A stretch of DNA of 64,000 bases from Pseudooceanicola spongiae (GTDB lineage Bacteria > Pseudomonadota > Alphaproteobacteria > Rhodobacterales > Rhodobacteraceae): NCBI RefSeq assembly GCF_014899185.1, contig NZ_CP045201.1, positions 1,224,501 to 1,288,500 on the forward strand, read 5' to 3'. Shown here piece after piece: positions 16,957 through 27,003 of the stretch (positions are counted from its first letter, which is position 1; every line of letters starts with the position of its first letter). Under the pieces are notes generated by a model, which did not search any database, was not told where the DNA came from, and was given only the letters and a program-made list of their open reading frames with translations. Position numbers and translations under genes: made by a program.

Positions 16957-17498
16957 TGTGAAAACCTTTGCGAGAGCCTGTCCTTCGGGCGACAGGCCCG
17001 CTGGATACATTGAGGAGTGAACCTCTGAGAGGTGTTTGAGTTCCGTCCTGGGCGTGAAGTAGACTGCCGAGACCGAACTCTCTTTCACGATCACTTCGCC
17101 CATTTTCGCGAGGGCCAGAGGGTTCAGCCGGTTCTGACCTACAGTTTTCTTTGTAATTGGTGCCGCAGCTTCACGGCCCACCCTCAGAAAGCACACAAAT
17201 CCGGCAAGTTAAGTTCCACAGTGGACCGACGGGCGCCGCAACCTCACCCCAGCCAAGTTCAGGCGTAACCCTGCGTACATCCTGTCGCAATTAATTGACA
17301 AGGCCACGCTATTTCGGGAAGAGGAGCTTCGATTCACGGCGATCAGAGCTCAGAACTTGGGGCTGTCGTGCCCATCATCCATCCTCCTCATCGTGGAAAG
17401 AGGTGCGCCGTAGCGCTGCCTTTCGATGGCGGGACTATTCAACACTGTGGCAGCCATTTGGTGCCGCAGTTCAAACAAACTGTGCAGAGGATTACCCT
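16957..17498. other. Divergent intergenic region, no gene seen
   Basis: About 540 bases separate the SLC13 transporter and the RimK-fusion gene. No supported gene, RNA or repeat was recognised beyond a small TCCAC-A-GTGGA inverted repeat near 17217. Both promoters are expected here. Confidence 0.4.
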
Positions 17499-18923
17499 GT
17501 GTCGGAGCAAGCCAGCGTGACAGACCCGTTCAAAGTAGGCTGGGAAGAATGGGTTGCCCTGCCCGGACTCGGCCTTCCCGCGTTGAAGACCAAGATCGAC
17601 ACGGGCGCCCGTACATCGGCGCTGCACGCCTTTGACATCGAGCCATTCGGCCCGTCGCAGGCCCCGCATGTCCGCTTCTCGGTTCATCCCATTCCGGGGC
17701 GCGAAGATGTCACCATCGCCTGTTCCGCCGAGGTCATTGACCGCCGGGAAGTCACATCGTCGAATGGCGAGACCGAATGGCGCTATGTCGTCCGCACTGA
17801 CGTGGTACTGGGCGACAGGACGTGGCCGATAGAGATCACACTGACCGACCGGGGCAGCATGGCCTATCGCATGTTGCTGGGCCGGCAGGCATTGGCGGAT
17901 GAGATGGTGGTCGTCCCTGGCGAAAGCTGCTGTCAGGGCGTCCTAGACTACTCCGCCTACCACTCCACTGCCGTTCAGGCCGCCGCTCCGTCGCGCACAC
18001 TGAGAATAGCCGTTCTGAGCCGTGAAGGTGGTGCCTATTCCACCCGCAGGATCGTCGAGGAAGGCGCGGCGCGCGGCCATGTGATCGAGGTCATCGACAC
18101 GACCCGGTGCTACATGATGATCAACCCCCTGCAGCCCGAAATTCACTACGACGGCGCCCGCCTGCCCCGCTATGACGCCGTCATCCCCCGGATCGGCACC
18201 TCCGTCACCGCCTACGGCGCGGCCCTCATGCGCCAGTTCGAGGCCTCTGGCACGTATTGCGTCAACGGCGCCGAAGGAATCGTGGCAAGCCGCGACAAGC
18301 TGCATGCCCACCAGATTCTGTCGCGCAGCCGGATCGGGATGCCCGCCACGGCCTTCGCCGCATCCCCCAAGGATACCGACAACCTGATCGCGCTGGTCGG
18401 CAACGCACCGCTGGTGGTGAAATTGCTGGAAAGCACCCAAGGCAAGGGCGTCGTCCTGGCAGAGACGCGCCGCGCGGCACAATCGGTCATTTCAGCCTTC
18501 CGCGGACTTAAGGCAAACTTCCTGGTCCAGCATTTCGTGAAAGAAGCCGGGGGGGAGGATATCCGCTGCATGGTCATCGGCGGTCGTGTTGTCGCCACAA
18601 TGCTGCGGCGGGCAGAATCGGGCGAGTTCCGCTCGAACCTGCATCAGGGTGGCAGCGCTGAACCTGTCAAAATCACGCGCGCCGAGCGGGATACCGCGAT
18701 CCGTGCCGCGCGGGCGTTTCGCATGGGCCTGGCGGGTGTAGATCTTCTGCGCGCACATGACGGGCCACAAGTGTTGGAGGTCAACTCCTCGCCCGGATTT
18801 GAGGGCATCGAGAAGGCGACGGGGCGCAACATCGTTGCGGCTCTCTTCGAGGAAATCGAGAAGAAGGTCCGCCCCACCGTAGCACGTCGCCGCTCTCCGC
18901 GTGCCGAGGCGGCCAATCGCTAG
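17499..18923 (+). CDS. rimK: Retropepsin-like protease domain fused to RimK-type ATP-grasp glutamate ligase
   Basis: A two-domain protein of 474 residues. The N-terminal domain (about 10-145) is the retropepsin-like, so-called ATP-dependent zinc protease (RimB) fold: WVALPGLGLPALKTKIDTGA with catalytic-type Asp34 in DTGA, and RMLLGRQAL near its end. The C-terminal domain (about 165-460) is RimK-like ATP-grasp: TLRIAVLSREGGAYSTRRI, VIPRIGTSVTAYGAALMRQF, VVKLLESTQGKGVVLAE, EAGGEDIRCMVIGGRVVATM and LEVNSSPGFEGIEKATG. RimK adds glutamates to ribosomal protein S6 or related acceptors, and RimB is a partner protease encoded separately in some bacteria. Here both are in one chain. GTG 17499 is preferred because AGAGGA lies just upstream. 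The frame continues upstream to 17295 without family similarity. Confidence 0.85.
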   Translation: MSEQASVTDPFKVGWEEWVALPGLGLPALKTKIDTGARTSALHAFDIEPFGPSQAPHVRFSVHPIPGREDVTIACSAEVIDRREVTSSNGETEWRYVVRTDVVLGDRTWPIEITLTDRGSMAYRMLLGRQALADEMVVVPGESCCQGVLDYSAYHSTAVQAAAPSRTLRIAVLSREGGAYSTRRIVEEGAARGHVIEVIDTTRCYMMINPLQPEIHYDGARLPRYDAVIPRIGTSVTAYGAALMRQFEASGTYCVNGAEGIVASRDKLHAHQILSRSRIGMPATAFAASPKDTDNLIALVGNAPLVVKLLESTQGKGVVLAETRRAAQSVISAFRGLKANFLVQHFVKEAGGEDIRCMVIGGRVVATMLRRAESGEFRSNLHQGGSAEPVKITRAERDTAIRAARAFRMGLAGVDLLRAHDGPQVLEVNSSPGFEGIEKATGRNIVAALFEEIEKKVRPTVARRRSPRAEAANR

Positions 18924-18964
18924 CCCGAAGAAGTCAAATCAAACAGGGATCGGAAGAGCAAATT

Positions 18965-19290
18965 GCTCAGGCCAGTATCTTATGGACCGGATCTAGGTTG
19001 AATTTGTCTGCCCCTGATGGCCAAACGTTGCGGAAGTCTCCGTATGATGTGAGGGCATTGAGGGGCATGAGCCGACCCACGACATGATGAGCCGCTACCA
19101 AGTCAGTCAGATGAGGCCGTCACTGTTCATGATAAGCGAAATTTACATCTGTATAGGCAACGGGGAAACCTCTCCCAGTCATCATCCGATTGTTCTCCTC
19201 GATGCTACGGTTGATACGCTTCGCCTGCTTGTTGGTTTACTGGGGTACAGGTTGGGCAGCCTCTCCCCGATTTCACTCAACCACAATCCA
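18965..19290 (-). mobile_element. IS481-family C-terminal fragment
   Basis: On the minus strand the sequence encodes QAKRINRSIEE, then YHEQ-stop-RPHLTDLVAAHHV and MPLNALTSYGDFRNVWPSGA followed by FNLDPVHKILA. These align in order with the IS481 C-terminus (QVERMNRTIKEA, YHYDSHDQLRTHLADFVAAYNF, LKTLNGLTPYEFICKIW, RFILNPIHQMPG). About 15 extra residues separate NRSIEE from YHEQ. No N-terminal part remains. Confidence 0.55.
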
Positions 19291-19633
19291 TGCGCCAATC
19301 ACTGACAAAGGCTTCACCTCAACGAATTCTGTTCAAACGCAAACCGGATCTAGAGGGGCGTAGAGGAATCCAATATTGGGATCGTTTCCGATCCTCATCC
19401 TAGCCGAGAAGCGAGGGCGGAGCGCTTGTCCAAAGCATCACACCGGCTCACTTTCACTCAAAGGCATCGTCGCACTCCCGTGATGAGATTGGCGCATAAT
19501 GCCATCTTGCCCACCCCCGAAAAGGATCGCGCCATCAAGCCGCCGGATCGTTCCTCCGATACAAACCAGGAACAATTGCGAAACAACATATCGCGCATGG
19601 CAACAAAGCGGTTAATCTGATAGAGGAGTTCTC

Positions 19634-19810
19634 ATGAAAAATGTTCCCAAGAAGACCACCGACGATGCGCTAATCCAAGAGTTTCTGGACAAGGGCGGCG
19701 AAGTCAGCGTTGGCAAGACAAAGCCCCTGCCAAGTGCATTAGGGTTGAGCAACAACGTCTGGAACAACAAGCTGACCAAGAAAGAGCGGGCTGCGCGCGA
19801 CCCGAAGTAA
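19634..19810 (+). CDS. Small hypothetical protein, 58 aa
   Basis: A short gene with a strong GAGGAG ribosome binding site at 19623-19628. It starts MKNVPKKTTDDALIQEFLDK and ends KLTKKERAARDPK. The product is highly basic and hydrophilic, with the pattern IQEFLDKGGEVSVGKTKP seen in small Rhodobacteraceae proteins of unknown function. No membrane segment or cysteine is present. It stands alone between an IS481 fragment and the quaternary-amine transporter genes. A nucleic-acid-binding role is possible from composition but not shown. Confidence 0.55.
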   Translation: MKNVPKKTTDDALIQEFLDKGGEVSVGKTKPLPSALGLSNNVWNNKLTKKERAARDPK

Positions 19811-20234
19811 TCTTTCAGCGTTTGCCCAAGCATCTCTACCTGAGCCGTAGTTTTAGTTTGGTTATGTGCGTTCCTTCGAAAACAACCTCCCACCTTCATT
19901 TATGCTCCGCGACACGACCATGCTTGCGAAGGTTAACTGTCGCCATCTGCGCTTACATTTAATTCGCTTAACTAATCAATCTGAAAGCCACCTGCCTGCT
20001 ACGGAGCCTGTCCAGAAAGTCTACCGGACTAAATTAGGCGTTTTCTTGCAGAAACCCTGAATTCACGCTTTGAAACTTAATAGTTTGCGTCTCCCGATGA
20101 TATGCATTAGCTAAGCATCGAAGTCGGATGAGCCAACAGTTCTGCTGACCGCGCGGCCCTAGTATGCTCTGGGCGCTGCGCAGGTCTGACATGTGTTGGT
20201 CGCCCGGTTTGCCCGAAATTGCAGGAGCACTTTA

Positions 20235-21221
20235 ATGCGTAAGCTAACCCTGACGTCGACGGCACTTGTTGCCCTAAGCTTCATCCCCGCCACCGCCAAC
20301 GCCGCCGATGACACCGCACAATGCGGTGACGTCTCGATCGCCCAGTTGGGCTGGGCCGCGGCCGAAGTGACCACGAACATCGCCAAATTCCTGCTCGAGC
20401 AGGGCTATGGTTGCGACGTATCGCTCGTTCAGTCTGATACGATCCCCGCGATCACCTCGGTGGCCGAAAACGGCGAACCCGACGTCGTGACCAACCTCTG
20501 GCTGAATTCGGCCGGCGACGCCTATGCCAAGCTGGAAGAAGGCGGCACCATCAAGACGCTCACCTCGGTTCTGGATCCCGGCGGCGTTGAAGGCTGGTGG
20601 ATCCCGACATCGCTCGCCACGGAACACCCCGAGCTGAAAACCATCGAAGGCGTTCTGGCGCACCCCGAATGGGTCGGCGGCCAGTTCAACAACTGCCCCG
20701 ATGGCTGGGGCTGCCGGGTTGTGTCCGACAATCTGGCGCGCGCGCTGGATCTGAAGGGACACGGCATCGAAGTCTTCAACCACGGCTCCGGCGAAACGCT
20801 GGCCTCGTCGATGGGCGCGGCTGTCACCGACGGCAAGCCATGGTTCGGCTACTACTGGGGCCCGACCGTGCCGCTGGGCAAATACGACATGACCCGCGTG
20901 TCTCTGGGCGAGTATGACAAGGCCAAGTTCGACCCGCTGCAGAACCCCGACACGCCCGATCCCAAGGTCTCGGACTTTCCGGCCGCGCCGATCCTGACAG
21001 CCGTCACCACCGACTTTGCCAAAAGCAATCCGGCTGTGACCCAGTTCTTCACCAACATGACCTTCAAGACTGCGGACATGTCCGCGCTGCTGGCCTGGAA
21101 AGAGCAGAACAACGCGTCAAATCAAGAAGTTGCGGTCTATTTCCTGACCTCTTCGCCTGACACCTGGTCGGCTTGGGTGAACGATGGCGCCCGCGAAAAG
21201 CTCTCGGCTCTGATCGACTAA
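20235..21221 (+). CDS. proX: Quaternary-amine (glycine betaine/choline-type) ABC transporter substrate-binding protein
   Basis: A 328-residue periplasmic binding protein. ATG 20235 has AGGAG eight bases upstream and gives a Sec signal peptide ending ATANA-ADD. The mature protein is an OpuAC/ProX-type domain: VSIAQLGWAAAEVTTNIAKF, NGEPDVVTNLWLNSAGDAY, VGGQFNNCPDGWGCRVVSDN (aromatic and disulfide-prone), AVTDGKPWFGYYWGPTVPLG. Aromatic-rich stretches such as WFGYYW fit a cation-pi cage for trimethylammonium compounds. It is the first gene of a three-gene ABC operon. A GC-rich stem-loop follows it, as often seen after binding-protein genes. Glycine betaine, choline or a related osmolyte is the likely ligand. 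Confidence 0.88.
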   Translation: MRKLTLTSTALVALSFIPATANAADDTAQCGDVSIAQLGWAAAEVTTNIAKFLLEQGYGCDVSLVQSDTIPAITSVAENGEPDVVTNLWLNSAGDAYAKLEEGGTIKTLTSVLDPGGVEGWWIPTSLATEHPELKTIEGVLAHPEWVGGQFNNCPDGWGCRVVSDNLARALDLKGHGIEVFNHGSGETLASSMGAAVTDGKPWFGYYWGPTVPLGKYDMTRVSLGEYDKAKFDPLQNPDTPDPKVSDFPAAPILTAVTTDFAKSNPAVTQFFTNMTFKTADMSALLAWKEQNNASNQEVAVYFLTSSPDTWSAWVNDGAREKLSALID

Positions 21222-21250
21222 GACCCGAACCACCTTCGGGTGATGCAATC

Positions 21251-21286
21251 AGGCGGGGCCGTTCATCGGCCCCGCCTCTGTTTTTA
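21251..21286 (+). terminator. Intercistronic stem-loop after the binding-protein gene
   Basis: An 11-bp stem AGGCGGGGCCG / CGGCCCCGCCT with loop TTCAT is followed by CTGTTTTTA. Lying between the binding-protein and permease genes, it probably attenuates transcription or stabilises the upstream message, giving more binding protein than membrane subunits. Confidence 0.75.
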
Positions 21287-21308
21287 GCAAGGAGGGGCTG
21301 CGGCCCGA

Positions 21309-22346
21309 GTGCACGACATGGCAACATACGACGGACTTTTCGACATGCTGGGCCTGCGCAGCTGGTGCGACGGTGGCGAGGGCGGCGGACCGATGTCGAT
21401 GGCCGACCTTCTGGCCAAGACCGGGGGCTCGGGGGATGGCGCGACCAGATTGCCCTTCCCCTCGCTCGACACGCTGAACGATGCCTGTACGGCGTTTCCG
21501 CAATCCCGCGATCTGACGGTGGGGCTGGAAGAAGGCTTTCTGTCCATCCGTGATCCGCTGCGCGCGATTGTCGATCCGCTGACCCAACCGCTCAGCTGGC
21601 TGCTGAACGGCACACTCGACGCCATGACACATACGCCCTGGTTCATCATGATCCCGCTGCTGATGCTGATCAGCTGGTTTGTCGGACGCTCTTGGAAGGT
21701 TGTCGGCCTTGTCGCCATGGGGCTGGGTCTGCTGGCCTTCGTCGATTACTACGACTACGCCATGCAGACACTGGCGATCATCTTTGTCTGTGCCTTCATA
21801 TGCGTGCTGTTCGGGGTACCCATCGGCATTGCCATGTCGCGATCCGACAGGCTGCAGCGTATCGCCATTCCGCTGCTGGACATGCTGCAGACGCTGCCAC
21901 CCTTCGTATATCTGATCCCGTTGATCTTCCTGTTCTCGGTGACGGAACCCAAACTCTACGGGATTGCCGTGATCCTGTATGCCATCGTGCCCGTGGTGCG
22001 CCTGACCGACCTCGGCATCCGTCTGGTCGACAAGGACGTGACCGAGGCCGCCGATGCCTTCGGCATGACCAAGCGGCAGAAGCTGTTCGGCGTGCAGATC
22101 CCGTTGGCCCTGCCCAACATCATGGCCGGTGTGAACCAGACCATCATGATGAGCCTCGCCATGGTCGTGATCGCCTCGATGGTTTCGGCCCCGGGTCTGG
22201 GCATTCTGGTGCTGCGCGGCATCCGCAACCTGGAACTGGGCGTCGGCCTGATTGCCGGGCTGGGGATCGTGATCCTGGCCATCCTGCTGGATCGCGTCAC
22301 CAAAGCATCATTGGCGCGGATCGATTCCAGCCAGTCCAGCCGTTGA
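21309..22346 (+). CDS. proW: Quaternary-amine ABC transporter permease (ProW-like)
   Basis: A 345-residue inner-membrane subunit. An amphipathic N-terminal region of about 100 residues precedes the membrane domain, as in ProW-type permeases. Membrane segments begin near THTPWFIMIPLLMLISWF. The EAA-type coupling loop is DVTEAADAFGMTKRQKLFGVQIPLALPNI, and SMVSAPGLGILVLRGI follows. GTG 21309 is taken because GGAGG lies 13 bases upstream; ATG 21318 is the alternative and would shorten the protein by three residues. The ATPase gene follows 11 bases after the stop. Confidence 0.85.
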   Translation: MHDMATYDGLFDMLGLRSWCDGGEGGGPMSMADLLAKTGGSGDGATRLPFPSLDTLNDACTAFPQSRDLTVGLEEGFLSIRDPLRAIVDPLTQPLSWLLNGTLDAMTHTPWFIMIPLLMLISWFVGRSWKVVGLVAMGLGLLAFVDYYDYAMQTLAIIFVCAFICVLFGVPIGIAMSRSDRLQRIAIPLLDMLQTLPPFVYLIPLIFLFSVTEPKLYGIAVILYAIVPVVRLTDLGIRLVDKDVTEAADAFGMTKRQKLFGVQIPLALPNIMAGVNQTIMMSLAMVVIASMVSAPGLGILVLRGIRNLELGVGLIAGLGIVILAILLDRVTKASLARIDSSQSSR

Positions 22347-22357
22347 AGGAGGTCCAG

Positions 22358-23398
22358 ATGACCAAGACTGTCAAAATATCCATCCGCAACCTCTACAAGA
22401 TTTTCGGGGACGATCCGCAAACGGCCCTCAAGGCCGTACAGGCCGGCAAAAGCAAGGGCGAGTTGCTGGAGGAAACCGGCCATGTTCTGGGCCTACGCGA
22501 CATCAACGTCGACATCCATGATGGCGAAATCACCGTCATCATGGGGTTGTCGGGATCGGGGAAATCAACCCTGATCCGACACCTGAACCGCCTGATCGAC
22601 CCCACCGCGGGCGAGGTCGTGGTGAACGGCGAAGACATCATGAGCTATGACGAGGAGCAGTTGCGCGGTCTGCGCCGCAAGACCATGTCGATGGTGTTTC
22701 AGAAGTTCGCCCTGCTGCCGCACCGCACGGTTCTGGAAAATGCCGGCATGGCGCTGGCGACCCAAGGGCTGAAGCAGGCAAATTTCGAGGCCGAGGCGAC
22801 CAAATGGTTGGACCGTGTCGGGCTGGCAGGCTACGGCGCGCAATACCCCCACCAGCTGTCGGGCGGGCAACAGCAGCGCGTCGGCCTTGCCCGTGCGCTG
22901 ACGTCGAATTCCGACATCATGCTGATGGACGAAGCCTTTTCGGCGCTGGACCCCTTGATCCGGACCGACATGCAAAGCCTGCTGCTGGAACTTCAGGCCG
23001 AGCTGAAGAAGACCATCGTCTTCATCACCCACGATCTGGACGAGGCGCTGAAACTGGCCGACCACCTGGTCATCCTCAAGGCCGGGGCCATCGTGCAGCA
23101 GGGCGAGCCGCAGCATATCCTGCTGAACCCGGCGGATCCCTACATCGAACAGTTCGTCGCCGACATCAACCGCGCGCGCGTTCTGCGTGTGCGTTCGGTG
23201 ATGACAAAGGGTGCGCCCGAAGGTGACGTGGCGGGTGACATCGCCGCAAATGACAACCTGGAAAGCGTCATTGCCCTCGCCCGTGGGAAGATGGACAACC
23301 GCTTCCGCGTCATGGACGGCGACACGCCCGTCGGCTCGCTCAACATGACCGAGCTGATGCTGGCTCTTGTCCCGCGCGAGGAGACGGTCGCGCAATGA
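22358..23398 (+). CDS. proV: Quaternary-amine ABC transporter ATP-binding protein (ProV-like)
   Basis: A 346-residue cytosolic ATPase. The start at ATG 22358 has GGAGG upstream. The N-terminal extension (NLYKIFGDDPQTALKAVQAG, KGELLEETGHVLGLRDINV) is the glycine-betaine subfamily hallmark. Walker A is GLSGSGKST, Q-loop VFQKFALLPHRTV, signature [15 protein letters not shown], Walker B IMLMDEAFSALDPLIR and H-loop ITHD. The C-terminal 90 residues form a shortened regulatory tail (DNRFRVMDGDTPVGSLNMTE) where ProV proteins usually carry CBS domains. It completes the ProXWV-type operon. A weak stem-loop at 23409-23438 follows. Confidence 0.88.
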   Translation: MTKTVKISIRNLYKIFGDDPQTALKAVQAGKSKGELLEETGHVLGLRDINVDIHDGEITVIMGLSGSGKSTLIRHLNRLIDPTAGEVVVNGEDIMSYDEEQLRGLRRKTMSMVFQKFALLPHRTVLENAGMALATQGLKQANFEAEATKWLDRVGLAGYGAQYPHQLSGGQQQRVGLARALTSNSDIMLMDEAFSALDPLIRTDMQSLLLELQAELKKTIVFITHDLDEALKLADHLVILKAGAIVQQGEPQHILLNPADPYIEQFVADINRARVLRVRSVMTKGAPEGDVAGDIAANDNLESVIALARGKMDNRFRVMDGDTPVGSLNMTELMLALVPREETVAQ

Positions 23399-23823
23399 AC
23401 AAGCAATCGCGGCTCGCCTCTTCCGGGCGGCAAGCCGCGTCTTTCATGTCGGGCCCACACCTCACCCGAGCACGAAGGACCGTTCATTGCCGTCCCGAAG
23501 CACTTCTAAAGGCACCGAAGTCATCGGCATTAACCTCAACGATGAAACGAGGACTTCATGAAGCGGACAAGTAAAAGATCCTAGGCGTCGGATCCCCACT
23601 GAGGTCAAACGTTGCCATTCGAATACCACGATCAGCGACGGCCCCACTTACGCGACCTGATGTCAGCCCACAATTGCGCAGGCTGGTACGAGACCGCCCA
23701 TGCTCTCACAAATGGTGATACAGCGGCAAACCTCGACATCGGGCCCAAACAGATTCATCCGAAATCGGATCCACAAGTCGCGATGGTTTAACGCCCATGG
23801 TCACTGCAATGTCGGAGACATGC
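23399..23823. other. Intergenic region with a possible terminator, no gene seen
   Basis: An imperfect stem-loop lies at 23409-23438 (GCGGCT...AGCCGC, followed by GTCTTTC) and may end the transporter operon. The rest shows no recognised gene; short open frames lack supporting signals. Confidence 0.4.
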
Positions 23824-26800
23824 CTAAGTCTCAAAAGGCATGTTCCAACTTCCGGTTCGCAACCCCTCGCGCAATTCGGCCTCAGGCATCGGCGCGGCCA
23901 GACCGTATCCTTGAAGATAGTTGCAGCCCATGGCTGTCAGCAACCGCACATGATCAGCCGTCTCGACACCTTCAGCGATGACATCGATATTGTGCATGCG
24001 GCCGATTTCGATGATCGAGCGCACGAGGGTTCCCTGCTTCTCGCCCAAGGTCAGAGGCCTGACGATCTGCTGATCGATTTTAAGCCGATCCGGCTGTAAT
24101 TGAAGCATACCAACAATCGACGCGTGTCCGGTGCCAAAGTCGTCGATCTCGATTTCGATCCCCATACCGCGAATGGCGGCGATATTTGCAGCTATGACCG
24201 GGTTCTGAGTATCCAGAAACACCGTCTCAAGAAGCTCGAATGCAATCCGTCCCGAAGGAATATTCAATTTCTCAAGACGGAGAGGCAACTGTGGGTCAGA
24301 GAGTCTGCGCGCTGAGACGTTCACAGACACGCGCGGCACCGGAAGGCCCAGCGTCAACCAGTGCGCCTGATCTGTCATAACCTGATCCAGCACACGCTGA
24401 TCGAGACGATCGACCACCCCCAGTTCTTCGGCCAGATCAAGAAAGACAAATGGCAGTTCGACCGTCCCGTCGGGCCGGCGCCAGCGCACCAGTGCTTCGA
24501 CACTGCTGAGCTGCAGCGATCCGGCCTCGAACTGCGGCTGATAAACGCAAAAGAACTCGTCCCGTTCGAGCCCGCCAAGAAACGCGTCAGCCAGCAGCCG
24601 CTTTGTCTCGATCGCAGTGCGCATCCGATCAGAAAAGAACACGCTACGTCCGCGCCCGCTGCCTTTGGCTTCGTAGAGCGCCATGTCGGCATTTTCAAAA
24701 ACCTCATCCGGCGTCTGGGCCGGCATCTCACCAAGGGCGATCCCGATCGACACTCCAAACCGGCAATTCTTGCCGTTCACCTCAAAAGGCGCATGCAATT
24801 CAGTGACGATCTGTTCGGCGATCCCGGCCAGAACATCTTGATCGGGAGCCTGCTCAAAGAAGACAACGAATTCATCACCACCAACCCGCGCGACAGTCGC
24901 CGTGTTGGGCACAAGGTTGTCCATGACGCACGCCACATGGCGCAGCACCGCATCGCCCGCAGCATGGCCGAGGGTGTCATTGATCTGCTTGAAGCGGTCG
25001 AGATCGAGCTGCATGATGGCAACGCGGTGATCCTTGCCGTGCAAAGCCTTCATCTGCCGGTCGAGGAAACGGCGGTTGGGCAGATCGGTCAGCGCATCAT
25101 GCAAAGCGTTGTATTCCATCTCCGCGCGCGCCTGTTCCAGCTCCTCGTTGCGTTTGCGCGCCAGCGCGTGGGCACGTCGCAGCTCGTCAGCAGCCTCTAC
25201 GTCGGCTGTCACATCCCAGTCGACGCCGATAAGACCGTGTCCGATGGTGTCATTGAACAGATTTGTTGAACGGGATCGAATGAACCGCACAGATCCGTCT
25301 GGTCTGACCACCCGGTAATCTTCGGAAAAGGTGATCTTGCCGGCCTCGACATCAGACGACTGCGACAGCACGCGATCCCTGTCATCGGGATGGATCGACT
25401 GCTCCCAGTAGCCATCCGGGATCGGACCGGGGGGCAGGTCGAGACCGTAGAGCTCCATCATCCGGGCGTCCCAGATGACCTCATCCTTCGCGAGATCCGC
25501 ATCCCAGATCCCGACACGCGTCGCCTGAATGGCGATTTCGAGGCGTTGTGACATGCGGAAGATCTTTTCGCTCGAGGCTTTGATCTCGGTGATGTCGGTG
25601 TCGATGCCGATGATCCGGGACGCGCGGCCCTGACTGTCGCGCGCAATAACCCGTCCCCGCGACAGGATCGAGATCCAGTGACCGTCCCGATGCCGCTCGC
25701 GGTACTCCTGAAACACGGTCTCCGTATTGCCGTTGACCGTTGCATCGATCTGACGCGCAAGAGATGCGCGGTCGTCCGGGTGGGTGCGCGCAGCAAGCGC
25801 CTCGCGGCTCTCATCAAAGGCATCGTCGGGCCCATAGCCGCGCATGGCACGCCAAGTCTGCGATACATAGCGGGTGCCAGCGACTTCGTCATTGTCCCAT
25901 AGCCCAAGCTGACCGTATTCAGCCGCGATCAGCCAGCGTTGTTCGAGACGGGCAATGTCGCGGATGTATTCCTCAGCGGAATGCGAGGCCGTGATATCGG
26001 CATCCGTTCCCGCAACGCGCACCACTGCCCCACTCGCGTCGCGCTCAATGACAGCGCCTTTGCAGAGGATGGTCATCCAGTGCCCCTGTGCGTGCCTCTC
26101 GCGGTAAATGAAAGGCACAAAATCAGCTTCGCCAGTCTGCAGTTTGCGCTGATAATCGAACAGAGCCGGCCGATCCTCCGGATGCACCTTCACATTCCAG
26201 GTCTCGTGGTCTTCAATGCCCGTCTCGCCAGACCGATAGCCGCGCAATGTATACCAGAGTTCGGACGCCTCAAAGGCGCCAGTCACAGGGTTACTTTCCC
26301 AATAGGCATTGGATAACTGTGATAATATCCGATGAGCAGATTCACGCGATGTGGATGCCACCCGGTCGGCATTCTGCTCTGGCATGTTAGAGATGCCGAT
26401 GTCGGGGACTTCCTGCACGAAAAACCCGTAGGCCCGACCGTCGGCCTCCCTCAGCGGCGAGATCCGAACATCCATTTCGGGCTGAAGCAGCTCTACCTCG
26501 ATAAAGTCGCTGGGTAGAGCGATATTGCATTCAGCATCCGCAGTACTGTTTCCCTCGGCGCAGCGGCTGAGGTCAGTCGGCTGCGGACCAGCAAAAGGTT
26601 CTTCACCAAAGGTTGAGGTCTGCTCTGCGCTCAGCGCCGCAGCCATGCCGGCAACATGCGCACGCGCCTCTGCACCCTTGATGCAGTCAAGAATACAATG
26701 ACCCACCGGGTTTGGCGCCCCGAACCGACGCGCAAATCCCGGGGTGGTGTAACGCACGATCAGCTTTTCGTCGAGTACGGCGCCATCCACGACCAGCGAC

Positions 26801-26859
26801 GCCACAAGCTGGGCAAGAAAAGCCTCCAGAGCGTTATTTCCTGGCGTGTTCACCGACAT
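23824..26859 (-). CDS. PAS-domain bifunctional GGDEF/EAL protein
   Basis: A cyclic-di-GMP enzyme of about 1011 residues without membrane segments. An N-terminal PAS-like region is followed by three PAS/PAC blocks (for example YWESNPVTGAFEASELWYTL, YGQLGLWDNDEVAGTRYVSQ and IQATRVGIWDADLAKDEVIW, each ending in a GTDADIT- or GIDTDITE-type PAC). The GGDEF domain has an intact VARVGGDEFVVFF and DLDRFKQINDTLGH. The EAL domain has VEALVRWRRPDG, SVNVSARRL, IDDFGTGHASI and DVIAEGVET. Both cyclase and phosphodiesterase activity are therefore possible. ATG 26859 is chosen from where family-like sequence begins; the spacing of GGAGA to this ATG is tight, so an upstream start is possible. It is monocistronic. 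Confidence 0.88.
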   Translation of the reverse strand: MSVNTPGNNALEAFLAQLVASLVVDGAVLDEKLIVRYTTPGFARRFGAPNPVGHCILDCIKGAEARAHVAGMAAALSAEQTSTFGEEPFAGPQPTDLSRCAEGNSTADAECNIALPSDFIEVELLQPEMDVRISPLREADGRAYGFFVQEVPDIGISNMPEQNADRVASTSRESAHRILSQLSNAYWESNPVTGAFEASELWYTLRGYRSGETGIEDHETWNVKVHPEDRPALFDYQRKLQTGEADFVPFIYRERHAQGHWMTILCKGAVIERDASGAVVRVAGTDADITASHSAEEYIRDIARLEQRWLIAAEYGQLGLWDNDEVAGTRYVSQTWRAMRGYGPDDAFDESREALAARTHPDDRASLARQIDATVNGNTETVFQEYRERHRDGHWISILSRGRVIARDSQGRASRIIGIDTDITEIKASSEKIFRMSQRLEIAIQATRVGIWDADLAKDEVIWDARMMELYGLDLPPGPIPDGYWEQSIHPDDRDRVLSQSSDVEAGKITFSEDYRVVRPDGSVRFIRSRSTNLFNDTIGHGLIGVDWDVTADVEAADELRRAHALARKRNEELEQARAEMEYNALHDALTDLPNRRFLDRQMKALHGKDHRVAIMQLDLDRFKQINDTLGHAAGDAVLRHVACVMDNLVPNTATVARVGGDEFVVFFEQAPDQDVLAGIAEQIVTELHAPFEVNGKNCRFGVSIGIALGEMPAQTPDEVFENADMALYEAKGSGRGRSVFFSDRMRTAIETKRLLADAFLGGLERDEFFCVYQPQFEAGSLQLSSVEALVRWRRPDGTVELPFVFLDLAEELGVVDRLDQRVLDQVMTDQAHWLTLGLPVPRVSVNVSARRLSDPQLPLRLEKLNIPSGRIAFELLETVFLDTQNPVIAANIAAIRGMGIEIEIDDFGTGHASIVGMLQLQPDRLKIDQQIVRPLTLGEKQGTLVRSIIEIGRMHNIDVIAEGVETADHVRLLTAMGCNYLQGYGLAAPMPEAELREGLRTGSWNMPFET

Positions 26860-27003
26860 TCTCCAAGTGTAGCACAATCCTACCCTGCCCTGCATGTTGC
26901 CGCTGCTTTCTCGGACGTTCCCCAAGAAATCTGGCAACTGAGGGCAAAATCGCTTGATTATGCTTTTCGATCAAATATTTGGCGCTCCGTACAGCGTCTG
27001 AGT

